A stretch of 64,000 bases of DNA, taken from positions 5,699,001 through 5,763,000 of the forward strand of contig CP141148.1 in NCBI GenBank assembly GCA_035235625.1. Reading direction: 5' to 3'. Each line of letters starts with the position of its first letter. Within the stretch, counting starts at the first letter, position 1. Under the pieces are notes generated by a model, which did not search any database, was not told where the DNA came from, and saw only the letters and a program-made list of their open reading frames with translations. Made by a program: the position numbers and the translations under genes. This document shows, piece after piece, positions 11,580 to 21,972 of the stretch. The stretch comes from Saururus chinensis. Taxonomy: Eukaryota > Streptophyta > Magnoliopsida > Piperales > Saururaceae.

Positions 11580-13170
11580 GGTTGGGGCATAGAGCAGCAA
11601 AACGACCATATCTTCAACCTAGCAAAAAAGGAAAGGCATGACCTAGCAGAAAAAAGATAATAGTTCATAACCTAGTAGAAAAGAATGACATGCAGCATAA
11701 AAGGGATTATAGTTCATGACCTAGCACAAAGGAATGGCATGTAGCATAAAATGTATTACATTTCATGACCTAGCAACAAATAATGTATCAAAGAAATAAA
11801 ATATTTCACAGTAAATTAACTTTAGGGCAACAACAATTAACTGAAATATAAAGGCATGCACCATAAAAAAATTACAATTCATGACCTAGTTAAAAAGCAT
11901 GCAACAATAAAAGAGCAAAATCATAGTACATTACTTTAAGGCGACAATAATTGATTAGAATCCAAAGATATGTAGCATAAAAAAGATTATAGTTCATGAC
12001 ATACCAGAATATCATGCATTGGAGAGAAAAATATTTATGGTAAATAACTTTGGGGCGACAACAATTGACTAGAATCCAAATGCATGTACCATAAAAAGAT
12101 TGTCGTTCATGACCTATCAGAAAAACATGTCATAAAATCATAGTATTAATTATGTTGGGGGGGATAGTATTGATTGGAATCCAAATCTATGAAACATTAA
12201 AATGATTAGGTTTTATTACCTAGCAGAAAATCATGCAGCATAATAAAAATTAATACATAATATAAATTACTTATGGGCGACAACAGTTGGCTCAAATCCA
12301 CAACAATGAAGCATAAAAAGCATTAGATTTTATGACTTAGCATAAACTCATGTCATATAATAAAAAAAATCAATATAAATTACTTTAGGGTGACAACAAT
12401 TGATTGGAAAGGCAAAGACATGCAGTATATAAAAAAGGATTACAGTTCATAACCTAGCAGAAAATTATGTAACACAACAAGAAAATATTCGTAGTAAATT
12501 ACGTTGGGGCAACAACAATTGACTCGAATTCAAAGGCATGCTGTATAAAAAGGATTACAAATCCTGCCCTAATAGAAAATCATGTAAAAAAAATTACAGA
12601 ATAAATTACTTTGGGGCTACAACATTTGACTCGAATCAAAAGCTATGAATCATTAAAATGATTTAATTACATGACCTAGCATAAAAACATGCAGCATAAT
12701 AAAAAAAATTCACAGTTCAAATTACTTTAGGGATACAATAGTTGACTCGAATCCAAAGCCATGAAGCATAAAAAGAATTAGATTTAATGACCTAGCATAA
12801 ACTCATGCAACATAATTAAAAAATCATTGTAAATTACTTTGGGGCGACAACAATTGGTTGGAATTCAAAGCCATGTAGAAATTCATGATGCATGATAGCA
12901 AAAATTCATGTTACAAAAAAAATCCCAGTAATTTGGTGAGCAAGATACAATTGATTATGATTCATGACCTAGCAGAAATTCAAAGCTTAAAATTAATTAT
13001 GATTCAGACCTAGCAAAAAATCATGATGCAAATAAGAAAAAAATCCCAGTAATTAGGCTGACAACAATTGACTAAAAAAGGAAAGACATGGAATATAAAA
13101 AACATTACAATTCCTGACCTAACAAAAAAGCATGGAGCATGAAATAAAAATTGACAATAAATTAACCATT
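11580..13170. repeat. Degenerate 114-bp tandem array (block L1)
   Basis: The phrase CATGACCTAGCAGAAAATCATG recurs at roughly 11,881, 11,995, 12,108, 12,218, 12,333, 12,448, 12,562, 12,675 and 12,788, spacing 110-115 bp. Each unit continues with AGTAAATTACTTTGGGGCGA and CAACAATTGACTCGAATCCA then AAAGCCATGAAGCATAAAAA. About 12-14 diverged units are present. The same array recurs at 18,260-18,960 and, inverted, at 48,560-49,215 and 60,850-61,320, always at the distal end of a NAC block. Confidence 0.85.
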
Positions 13171-14020
13171 GTAGCAAATATTTATACACATAAAAAATAA
13201 AAAATATACGAACAAATTTATAATCATATGTTATACAAATAAGACCATGAACAGTGCAAGCAAAGCCAAGTGCGTGAATCAGATAGTGGAGCTGTCAAAG
13301 AGTGACAGCTCAAATTGATATGTTGTCAACGCCGTCCATGACCTACACAAACCATCTGATGTTGCATTTTGTGGGCATGCTGGAGATTTTATGAAGGGGT
13401 GGAAGGGGCAAAATTTTGGAAGGGTAGATGGGGTTCGTTCATTTAATTCTTGTGGGGGAAAGGTGCAAATGTTCAGTGGATGGATAGCGAGAATGGCGGT
13501 GACTAGGGCAAAGATTAGGGCGAAGGGGCAAAGCTTATGCAGTGACAATGGATCATTTCATTTTTCTCTTATCTGTCAATTTGTAATCGCAGCCATTTAT
13601 TTGAGCATATGGTTACGATTGCTTTGCTTAAAGGGTATATGAGTAATATAACTTACATAAATCAGTTTTCCCATATGCTCCACCCAAACGTGATTCATGA
13701 CAATTCATGTCCAAATTTTGCTTTCCCAGCAATCGTTTTCCATAAAATCATGATTTTGATTTCTCAACAATTGTTACCCAAAACATACCCTTAAATGCTC
13801 TAACCTAGGTCAAAATAAGTTAAATAAAATACGTTGTGGAGGAGTAGTCTACCACAACATTTGGAAGATAATTGCAAATAGTTAGGCATTCAGGAAGGAA
13901 GGAGGGACTGCTGAAGGATTGGTAAAATGGTTCACAGACTCATTAGTAATTAGAAATTATTCCCTTCTTCTATCAAGATTTGGCATTTTTTTGCGGGGAA
14001 GCCTTGCAGTCGGGTCCATG

Positions 14021-14424
14021 TAGGGGTCAGGCTGGGCTGGCCAGCCCGCACTTCCAAAATGGAGGCTCAACACCACTTACATGCCTAATGTGTTGGGCCA
14101 TAGGTTAAATCAGCTTAGATTGTGGGCCTAGCCAAAAAAAAGTATTCTAAAAAAAAAAGATTATGTGCATAAGGCCGTTCAATCTTCGCATAAGGCCAAT
14201 CGATCAGGCCACATACATGCTCCCAATAGCCATGTCAGGCCCATTAGGGCTTATGGAAATCGGTTCGGGCCTTGGGCCATGCCCAAGGGTTGGCCCAACG
14301 AGCCTTGATTGGTCCCTCTTAAGCCCATGGGCCTCAATCTAGGGCCCGACATGACCTGGGGGCCAGGCCTAGTCATAAATGAGTCAACCTAGTTGTTGAC
14401 CTACCCGGCCCTTTACAACCTCTA
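14021..14424. mobile_element. GC-rich hAT-like MITE (copy L1)
   Basis: The element starts TAGGGGTCAGGCTGGGCTGG and, read inward from the other end, TAGAGGTTGTAAAGGGCCGG. The interior is full of GGCCCAT / ATGGGCC words. End sequences fit the TAGGG(G) class of hAT ends, but a convincing 8-bp target duplication is not visible. Equivalent copies are at 19,879-20,261, 47,278-47,649 and 59,537-59,907. Confidence 0.5.
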
Positions 14425-14535
14425 CTTGTGTATTGGATTTGCCATTTTCATGCAATAAAAAATGACAAATATGGCCCCACTTTTCGAGCAAAAAATTCTC
14501 GGGTACAGACTCTCTGCCCTTGATAAATTAAAATA

Positions 14536-14735
14536 CTCCCTCTGTCCTATATTAGTAACTACATTTGAAAAATAATAATTTTCATTAAATAGTAAAATAC
14601 ACATCTAAGAGAAGGGAAAATATACCAATGATACTCTTTTTTAAGTACTCAACTATTTAAATTGAACAAAATAAATACATTAATATGGAACAAACTTCTT
14701 TTTTAAATGGAGCAAATAATTTAAGATAGAGGGAG
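14536..14735. mobile_element. Stowaway-like MITE (L1, first)
   Basis: Ends are CTCCCTCTGTCC and, inverted, CTCCCTCTATCT, with TA on both sides: the Tc1/mariner-type Stowaway signature. It is about 200 bp, AT-rich, with no coding capacity. Orthologous copies occupy 20,365-20,564, 46,975-47,164 and 59,228-59,427. Confidence 0.75.
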
Positions 14736-14951
14736 TATTATTTTTATTGAAAGAAATAAAGTGGCAACCATTTGAGACAATCGAGTTGTCACTAGGCCGC
14801 GATGGCCAGTGTCATTGACCTGATGATGGTGATGACAAAAAGAGCTTTTTAACCCTAAAACTAAGCTTAGTAGCGAAAGATGAACCCTAGGGTATTTTTA
14901 TCTAAAAATATAACATGTGTGCCAAAAAAGTACTTCTTCCCTAACCTTGTA

Positions 14952-15119
14952 CTCTCTTCGTCCTAAATTAATAGCTCCATTAGGTGAAAAAGTTAGTTCC
15001 ATATTAATAAAACAGAATATTATAAGTTTGTTTTTATTTCTTTTAGATGTGTGTTTCATCATTCAATAAAAATTATTATTCTTCCAATTGGAGTTAATAA
15101 TAAGGGACATACCAGGGAG
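14952..15119. mobile_element. Stowaway-like MITE (L1, second)
   Basis: Begins CTCTCTTCGTCCTAAATTAA and ends ATACCAGGGAG, flanked by TA. Corresponding copies are at about 20,782-20,972, 46,557-46,748 and 58,808-59,011. The pair of Stowaway elements marks every copy of the block, so both insertions predate the block duplications. Confidence 0.65.
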
Positions 15120-16108
15120 TATGGTGTGCCCCTAAATCAAAATAGATTAGATTAGATCCCTACTTTAGGTTAGATTTGATTCTCTTTCTAATTCCTAATA
15201 CTTATATTCCTTATTTAGTTAAAATTAGATTAAAGACTGTCTCCTAGTTCTATTAACATTAGTTTAAATTTTCTTTATATATTGTGTACTTCAGAGAATA
15301 TTAACATTTCAAAAAATCAAAATCAAGTTGGTCGGTCTACACCAAATTAAGTAATATATTTTTTTCTAAAGTATTTATATTTATGTGATTAATATAATAG
15401 GGCTAGAGTTATGTCCGATTTTGTTTATTTAACCCTTTTTTAGTTATTAAATATCAAGTGTTAAATTATAATTTTATGCATATTAATTATCATCAGTGGC
15501 TTCATATAATTATCACATTTCAATCAATTGGGATTGGCGGTATGGACTAATAATGTTTGAACTACTTATCTATATGTCATCATTAAAGTTTTACTTTAAA
15601 AGTCGTCTAATAATAATACGAGCAACTTCTAGCGGTGGTAGTTGCTGTAATTAAAGATAACACTCAAACTGTAAATAACAGTAATGAAATTATAATAACT
15701 ATGAATGTAATAATATTAATTGACAATAATAAAAAACTAAGAAGAACAAAAATCACATATCTATTGTTACCTAATGATAAGATGGTCCTTAATTACATGT
15801 TGGCGTTCATCAATTAGTCACAAAAAAGATTAATGAAACTTATATATATGTATTTACTTTATACCAAAACATAATAGCATGTATTTGGAAACCAATTGAT
15901 CATGAAATAAGCAGTGTTGTGCCTTTTTTTTAAAAAAAAAATATTTTATAAGGTGGGGTTTTTGCTTGGACCCCTACTAGCTCATTAATATGAGGGATAT
16001 ATAAAAAGGTGTCTGGGGGGGACGTTAAAGCCTTACCCCAAAAAAAAAGACATGTCATAAACCAAAACTAAGAAAATATTTACATCACTACTAGTCAAAT
16101 GCAAACTC

Positions 16109-17518
16109 TCACACTACTACCACGTCAGGCAAGACTTTTATTAATGAGGATATGTCATCATCTTCTGAGACTTGATCTCCATGGGCAATCGCAGTGTCTT
16201 CTTCAATTTCTAGTGCCATAATTGAGAGTATGCCATTATTTTCTACGTACTCAAACAACTTCTCTAAATAAGCTTCTTCAGTTTCAGGTAATTGATCTCC
16301 ATAGTCAATTGCAGGAATTTCCATAATGTCTAGTTCCACTAGTTTAGTGATGGAATGTAAGTCTTCAGCAATGGTAGTGTGAGATGCTCCTTCCGATGCA
16401 GGGAATTGATATCCATTGGCAGTTTCAGGGTTTTCCAACATGCCTAGTTCCCTATGTTCGCTGATGGCCGGCAAGTCTTTCCAGATGGTAGTGTGAGGTG
16501 CTCCTTCCAATGCAGGGAATTGAACTCCATTGGCAGTAGGGTTTTTCAACACGCCATAGTTCCCCTTGTTCTATGTTGGCTGGCAAGTCTGTAGAGATGG
16601 TAGTGTGAGATGCTTCTTTCAATACAAGGAAGTGATCTCCATTGACAGTTGCAGGGTTTTCCAACATACCTAGTTCCCCTTGTTTAGAGATGATAGTGTG
16701 AGATGCTTCTTCCAATGCAGGGAAGTGATATCCATTGATAGTTGCAGGGTATTCCAACATGCCTAGTTCCCCTTGTTCGGTGATGGCCAACAAGTCTGTA
16801 GAGATAATAGTGTGAGATGCTTCTTCCAATGCAGGTAAGTGATCTCCATTGACAGTTGCAGGGTATTCCAACATGCCTAGTTCCCCTTGTTCGGTGATGG
16901 CTGGCAAGTCTGTAGAGATGATAGTGTGAGATGCTTCTTCCAATGCAGGGAAATGATCTCCATGGGCAGTTGCAGGGTTTTCCAACATGTCTAGTTCTCC
17001 TCGTTCATTGGGCAACTCTTCAACCATGGCAAGAAGGGCTTCTTCAAATCCTACTTCTCTTACATCGAGCCCTACCTGCCGATGTCTTATCTTACACAGA
17101 ACTACTTCCGCAAATTTTCCCACGTACAGGAATCAAAAGTTTAGAATAAGTTAGCTGAAAGAGATTTACAAATACGGCCACACAAGACATATTGATTCAA
17201 CCAAGTATAGGTTAGTTAAACTCTTCGTATATATGTTTTAGTATGAACTCACATTATTATCACGAGATGAGAGAGTGAATTCCTGCATGATCCAATTAGT
17301 CTTTTGAACACGTCCATCAACGTTTCGGTGGAATTTGAATGCCCCTATCTCGCCAATTAATCTACCATCTCTGTCATGCACCAGCTTCTTCCCGGCGATC
17401 TTATAGAACCCATTGCCAGCTTTTCTGCTTGCATTTTTGCCATTGCCTTCCCTTGCCATCTGAATTCTGCTAGAGAAATAATAACGTTCGTCCATCCACG
17501 CATTAGGACCATCAGCCC
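16109..17518 (-). pseudogene. 5'-truncated double-NAC gene copy (block L1)
   Basis: The copy keeps exon 4 (17,518-17,253, 266 nt, same length and splice sites as the intact genes), encoding MDERYYFSSRIQ through KTNWIMQEFTLSSRD. It also keeps exon 5 (17,123-16,109), beginning VGKFAEVVLCKIRHRQ and continuing as 37-39-residue acidic repeats. A frame change near 16,550 (GGAACTATGGCGTGTTG in place of GGAACTAGGCATGTTG) splits exon 5 into 17,123-16,452 and 16,552-16,109. The second frame still ends in the normal tail (EEAYLEKLFEYVENN). Exons 1-3 are absent. Upstream the sequence is instead fused, inside the intron, to a repeat-tail fragment from another copy. It therefore cannot make the double-NAC protein, although an exon 4-5 transcript is conceivable. 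Confidence 0.85.
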
Positions 17519-17588
17519 CTAATTAGAGAACAATGCAACAGTCAATTATCATACACATTTGATAAAGAATAAAAAACCCAATAAAGTC

Positions 17589-18256
17589 TGAGGCGACGGT
17601 AGTGTGAGATGCACCTTCCAATTCAGGGAATTGATTTCCATGGGCCGTTGTAGGGTTTTCCAACATGCCAAGTTCTCTTTGTTCAGTGATGGTCTGCAAG
17701 TCTTCCGCAAGGATAGCGTGAGATGCTCCTTCTGATGCAGGGAATTGATCTCCATTGGCATTTGCAGGGTTTTTTAACATGCCTTCTTCCCCTTGTTCAG
17801 TGATGGCCGGCAATTCTGTGGAGATGGTAGTGTGAGATGCTCCTTCTGATGCAGGGAATTGATCTCCATTGACAGTTGCAGGGTATTCCAACATGCCGAG
17901 TTCCCCTTGTTCGGAGATGGCCGGCAAGTCTGTAGAGATGATAGTGCGAGATGCTTCTTCCAATGCAAGGAAGTGATCTCCCAGCGTGTTTAGTTCTCCT
18001 AGTTCATCGGTCAACTCTTCAACCATGGCAAGGGCTTCTTCAAGTTCTATTTCTCTTACATCGGGCCCTAATTGATCTCCATTTGCAGTAGGGTTTTCCA
18101 ACATTCCTAGTTCCCCTTGTTCTGTGATGGCCGACAAGTCCGTAGAGATAGTGTGAGATGCTTCTTCCAATGCAAGGAAGTGATCTCCATTGATAGTTGC
18201 AGGGTTTTCCAACATGCCTAGTTCCCCTTGTTCGGTGATGGCCAACAAGTCTGTAG
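17589..18256 (-). pseudogene. Repeat-tail fragment of a NAC gene fused to intron sequence
   Basis: Read on the minus strand, this is an open frame of C-terminal repeats (GELGMLENPATINGDHFLAL and relatives, plus one LGPDVREIELEEALAMVEEL module). It corresponds to 49,327-50,003 in the right half. It begins directly in the satellite array (…GAAAGGTAAT/CCTACAGAC near 18,256). It ends after GTCGCCTCAGACTT, where it runs into intron DNA (TATTGGGTTTTTTATTC) of the L1 gene. No NAC exon precedes it. The junction marks the edge of the 6.7-kb deletion on this side. Confidence 0.85.
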
Positions 18257-18960
18257 GATTACCTTTCATAACCTAGCAGGAAACTATGTAACACAACAAG
18301 AAAATATTTACAGTAAATTATGTTGGGGCAACAATAATTGACTGGAATTCAAAGGCATGCTACATAAAAAGGATTACAAATCCTGCCCTAATAGAAAAGC
18401 ATGCAAAAATAAAAATGTTACAATATAAATTACTTTGGGGTTACAACATTTGACTAGAATCCAAAGCCATAAATCATTAAAATGATTAAATTTTATGACC
18501 TAGCATAAAAACATGTAACATAATAAAGAAATTCACTGTTCAAATTACTTTAGGGAGACAATAGTTGACTCGAATTCAAAGCCATGAAGCATAAAAAGGA
18601 TTAGATTTCATGACCTAGCATAAACTCATGCAACATAATTATGTTGGGGTGACAACAATTGGCGGGAATTCAAAGTCATATAGAAATTTATGATGCATGA
18701 TAGCGAAAATTCATAATAACAAAAAATACCAGTAATTAGGTGAGCAACATAAAATTGATTATGATTCATGACCTAGCAGAAATTCACAGCATAAAATTAA
18801 TTATGATTCAGACCTAGCACAAAATCATGATGCAAATAAGAAAAAAATCCCAGTAATTAGGCCGACAACAATTGACTAGAAAAGGAAAGACATGAAATAT
18901 AAAAAAATATTACAGTTCCTGACCTAACAAAAAAGCATGAGCATGAAATAAAAATTGACA
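18257..18960. repeat. 114-bp tandem array (block L2)
   Basis: Same repeat as 11,580-13,170 (CATGACCTAGCA…ATTACTTTGGGG…GACTCGAATTC), about six diverged units. It mirrors 48,560-49,215. Confidence 0.8.
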
Positions 18961-19878
18961 ATAAATTAACCATTGTTGCAAATATTTATACACATAAAAA
19001 ATAAAAAATATACAAACAGATTTATAATCATATGTTATACAAATAAGACCATGAACAGTGCAAGCAAAGACAAGTGCGAGAATCTAACAGTGGAGCTGCC
19101 AAAGAGTGACTGCTCAAATTGATATGTTTTCAACACCCTCCATGACCTACACAAACCATATGATGTTGCATTTTGTGGCTGTGTTGGAGATCTTATGAAG
19201 GGGTGGAAGGGGTAAAATTTTGGAAGGGCAGATTGGGTTCGTTCATTTAATTCTTGTGGGGGAAAGGTGCAAATGTTCGGTGGATGGATAGCGAGAATGG
19301 CAGTGAGTAGGGCAGCTATTAGGGCGAAGGGGCAAAGCTTATGGAATGACAATGGGTGATTTGGTTTTTCTCTTTTCGGTCAATTTGTAACCGCAGCCAT
19401 TTATTTCAGCAGATGGTTACAATTGCTTTGCTTAAAAGGTATATAACTTACATAAATCAGCTTTCCCATAAGCTCCACCCAAACGTGATTCATGACAAAT
19501 CATGTCCAAATTTTGCTTTCCCTATTTTGCAACCAAACATGATTTTGCATTCCCAACAATTGCTTTCTATAAAATCATGATTTTGATTTCCCAACAATTG
19601 TTACCCAAAACGTACCCTTAAATGCTCTAATCAAAATAAGTTAAATAAAATACGTTGTGGAGGAGTGGTCTGCCAAAACATTTGGACGATAATTGCAAAT
19701 AATTAGGCATTCAGGAAGGAGGGAGTGCTGAAGGATTGGTAAAATGGTTCACGGACTCATTTGTAATTAAAAATTATTCCCTTATTCTATCAGGATTTGG
19801 TATTTTTTTGCGGCAAAGCCTGACAATGTGGAGGCCTAGTATATATATCTCTGTAATAACGCCACGGTTGGGTCCGTG

Positions 19879-20261
19879 TAGGGGTCGGGCTGGGCTAGCC
19901 AGCCCACACTTCAAAAGTGGAGGCTCAGCACCACTTACATGCCTAATGTGTTGGGCCATAGGTCAAGTCAACTTGGATTATGGGCCTAGCCAAAAAAAAA
20001 TATTTTTTTTTAAAAATGATTACGTGCATAAGGCCAATCGATCTAGCCACATACATGCCCCCAATAGCCATGTCAAGCCCATTAGGGCTTATGGGGACGG
20101 TTCGGGCCTTGGGCCATGCCCAAAGGTTGGCCCAACAAGCCTTGACCGGGTCCTCTTAGACCCATGGGCCTCAATCTAGGGCCCGACATGACCTGGGGGC
20201 GAAGCTTGGTCACAAATGAGTCAACCTAGTTGTGGACCTACCCAGCCCTTTATGACCTCTA
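19879..20261. mobile_element. GC-rich hAT-like MITE (copy L2)
   Basis: Starts TAGGGGTCGGGCTGGGCTAG and ends …CCCTTTATGACCTCTA; interior GGCCCAT-rich. Orthologous to 14,021-14,424. Confidence 0.5.
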
Positions 20262-20364
20262 CTTGTGTCTTGGATTTGCCCTTTTCATGCATTACAAATT
20301 GACAAATATGACCCCACTTTTCGAGCAAAAAATTCTCACTATCTGCCACTGATAAATTAATATA

Positions 20365-20564
20365 ATCCCTATGTCCTAAATTAGTAGCTACATTTAAAAA
20401 ATAGTCTTTTTTATTAAATGGTGAAACACACATCTAAAAGAAGAGAAAATATGATTATGATACTCTTTTTTAAGTACTCAACTACTTAAATTAAACAAAA
20501 TGAATATATTAATATGGAACAAACTTTTTTTCCAAATGAAGCAAGTAATATAAGATGGAGGGGG
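20365..20564. mobile_element. Stowaway-like MITE (L2, first)
   Basis: Ends ATCCCTATGTCC and GATGGAGGGGG flanked by TA; orthologue of 14,536-14,735 with a decayed left end. Confidence 0.6.
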
Positions 20565-20781
20565 TATTATTTTTATTGAAAAAAATAAAGTGGAAACCAT
20601 TTGAGACAATTGAGTTGTGACTAGGCCGCACATGGCCAGTGTTGTCGACCTGATGATGGTGATGACAAGAAGAGCTTTTTAACCCTAAAACTAAACTTAG
20701 TAGGGAAAGATGAACCGTAGGGTATTTTTATCTAAAAATATAAAATTTGTGCCAAAAAAGTACTTCTTCCCTAACCTTGTG

Positions 20782-20972
20782 GTCTCTTCATCCTAAATTA
20801 ATAGCTCCACTTGGCGAAAAAGTTAGTTTCATATTAATAACTTCATTTTGTTCAATTTAAGTGATATGATACTTAAAAAAGAGTATCATAAGCTTATTTT
20901 TATTTCTTTCACCATTCAATAAAAATTACTATTCTTCCAATTGGAGTTAATAATATGGGGCATGTCAGGGAG
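20782..20972. mobile_element. Stowaway-like MITE (L2, second)
   Basis: Starts GTCTCTTCATCCTAAATTAA and ends CATGTCAGGGAG before TA; orthologue of 14,952-15,119. Confidence 0.55.
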
Positions 20973-21972
20973 TATGTTGTGCCCCTATATTATAATAGAA
21001 TAGATTAGATTCCTATTTTAGGTTAGATTTGATTCCCTTTCAAATTCTTAATAGTTATATTCCTTATTTAGTTAGAATTAGATTAAAGACTGTCTCCTAA
21101 TTCTATTAACATTAGTTTAGATTTTCTCTATATATTGTGTACTTCAGAAAAGATTAACAATTCATAAAAATATAATCAAGTTGGTCGGTCTACACCAAAT
21201 TAAGTAATATATTTTTCCTAACGTATTTATATTTATGTGATTAATATAATGGTGCTAGAGTTATGTGCGATTTTGTTCTAGTATGTATTTAACCCTTTTT
21301 TAGTTATTAAATATCAAGTGTTAAATTATAATTTTATGGATATTAATTATCATCACTGGCTTCATATATAATCATCACATTTCAATCAATTGGGATTGGC
21401 AGTATGGACTGATAATGTTTAAACTACTTATCTATATGTCATCACTGAAGTTTCACTTTAAAAGTCGTCTAATAATAATTGGAGCAACTTCTAGCGGTGG
21501 TAGTTGTTGTAATTAAAGATAACACTAATTGTAAATAACAGTAATGAAATTATAATAACTATAAAGGTAATAATATTAATTGACAATAATAAAAAACTAA
21601 GAAGAACAAAAATCACATATCTATTGTTACTTAATGATAAGATGGTCATTAATTACAAGTTAGCATTCATCAATTAGTCACAAAAAAGATTAATGAAGCT
21701 TATATATATGTATTTACTTTAGACCAAAACATAATAGCATGTAGTTGAAAACCAATTGATCATGAAATAGGCAGTGTTGTGCCTTTTTTTTTTAGAAAAA
21801 AAAAATCTTATAAGGTGGGGGGGTTTGCTTGGACCCCTACTAGCTCAATAATATGAGGGATGTATAAAAAAGGTGTATGGGGGGGACGTTAAAGCCTTAC
21901 CCCAGAAAAAAAGACATGTCTTGAACCAAAACTAAGAAAATATTTACATCACTACTAGTTAAATACAAACTC

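Larger units (their letters stand above)
13171..16108 (-). other. Block L1 3' flank: repeated non-coding unit
   Basis: This stretch is homologous, block for block, to 18,960-21,972 (same orientation) and to the inverted copies 45,546-48,560 and 57,931-60,850. In NAC-gene orientation it runs: 3' flank with TAGGGGTCCAAGC, AT-rich DNA, two Stowaway MITEs, a GC-rich hAT-like element, and a TTTTGGGTAACAATTGTTGG repeat. At 13,279-13,548 it holds a conserved open frame without an ATG start (about 89 codons), which I do not call as a gene. Confidence 0.7.
18961..21972 (-). other. Block L2 3' flank: repeated non-coding unit
   Basis: Downstream flank of the intact minus-strand NAC gene and homologous to the other three blocks. 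It carries the hAT-like GC-rich element (19,879-20,261), Stowaway copies (20,365-20,564 and about 20,782-20,972) and the conserved ATG-less open frame at 19,035-19,352. No independent gene is supported. Confidence 0.65.

Noticed and set aside
11580-13170. Possible CRISPR-like array (regular repeats)
   Set aside because: Units are contiguous degenerate 114-bp repeats without constant repeat/unique spacer structure, and the genome is a plant.
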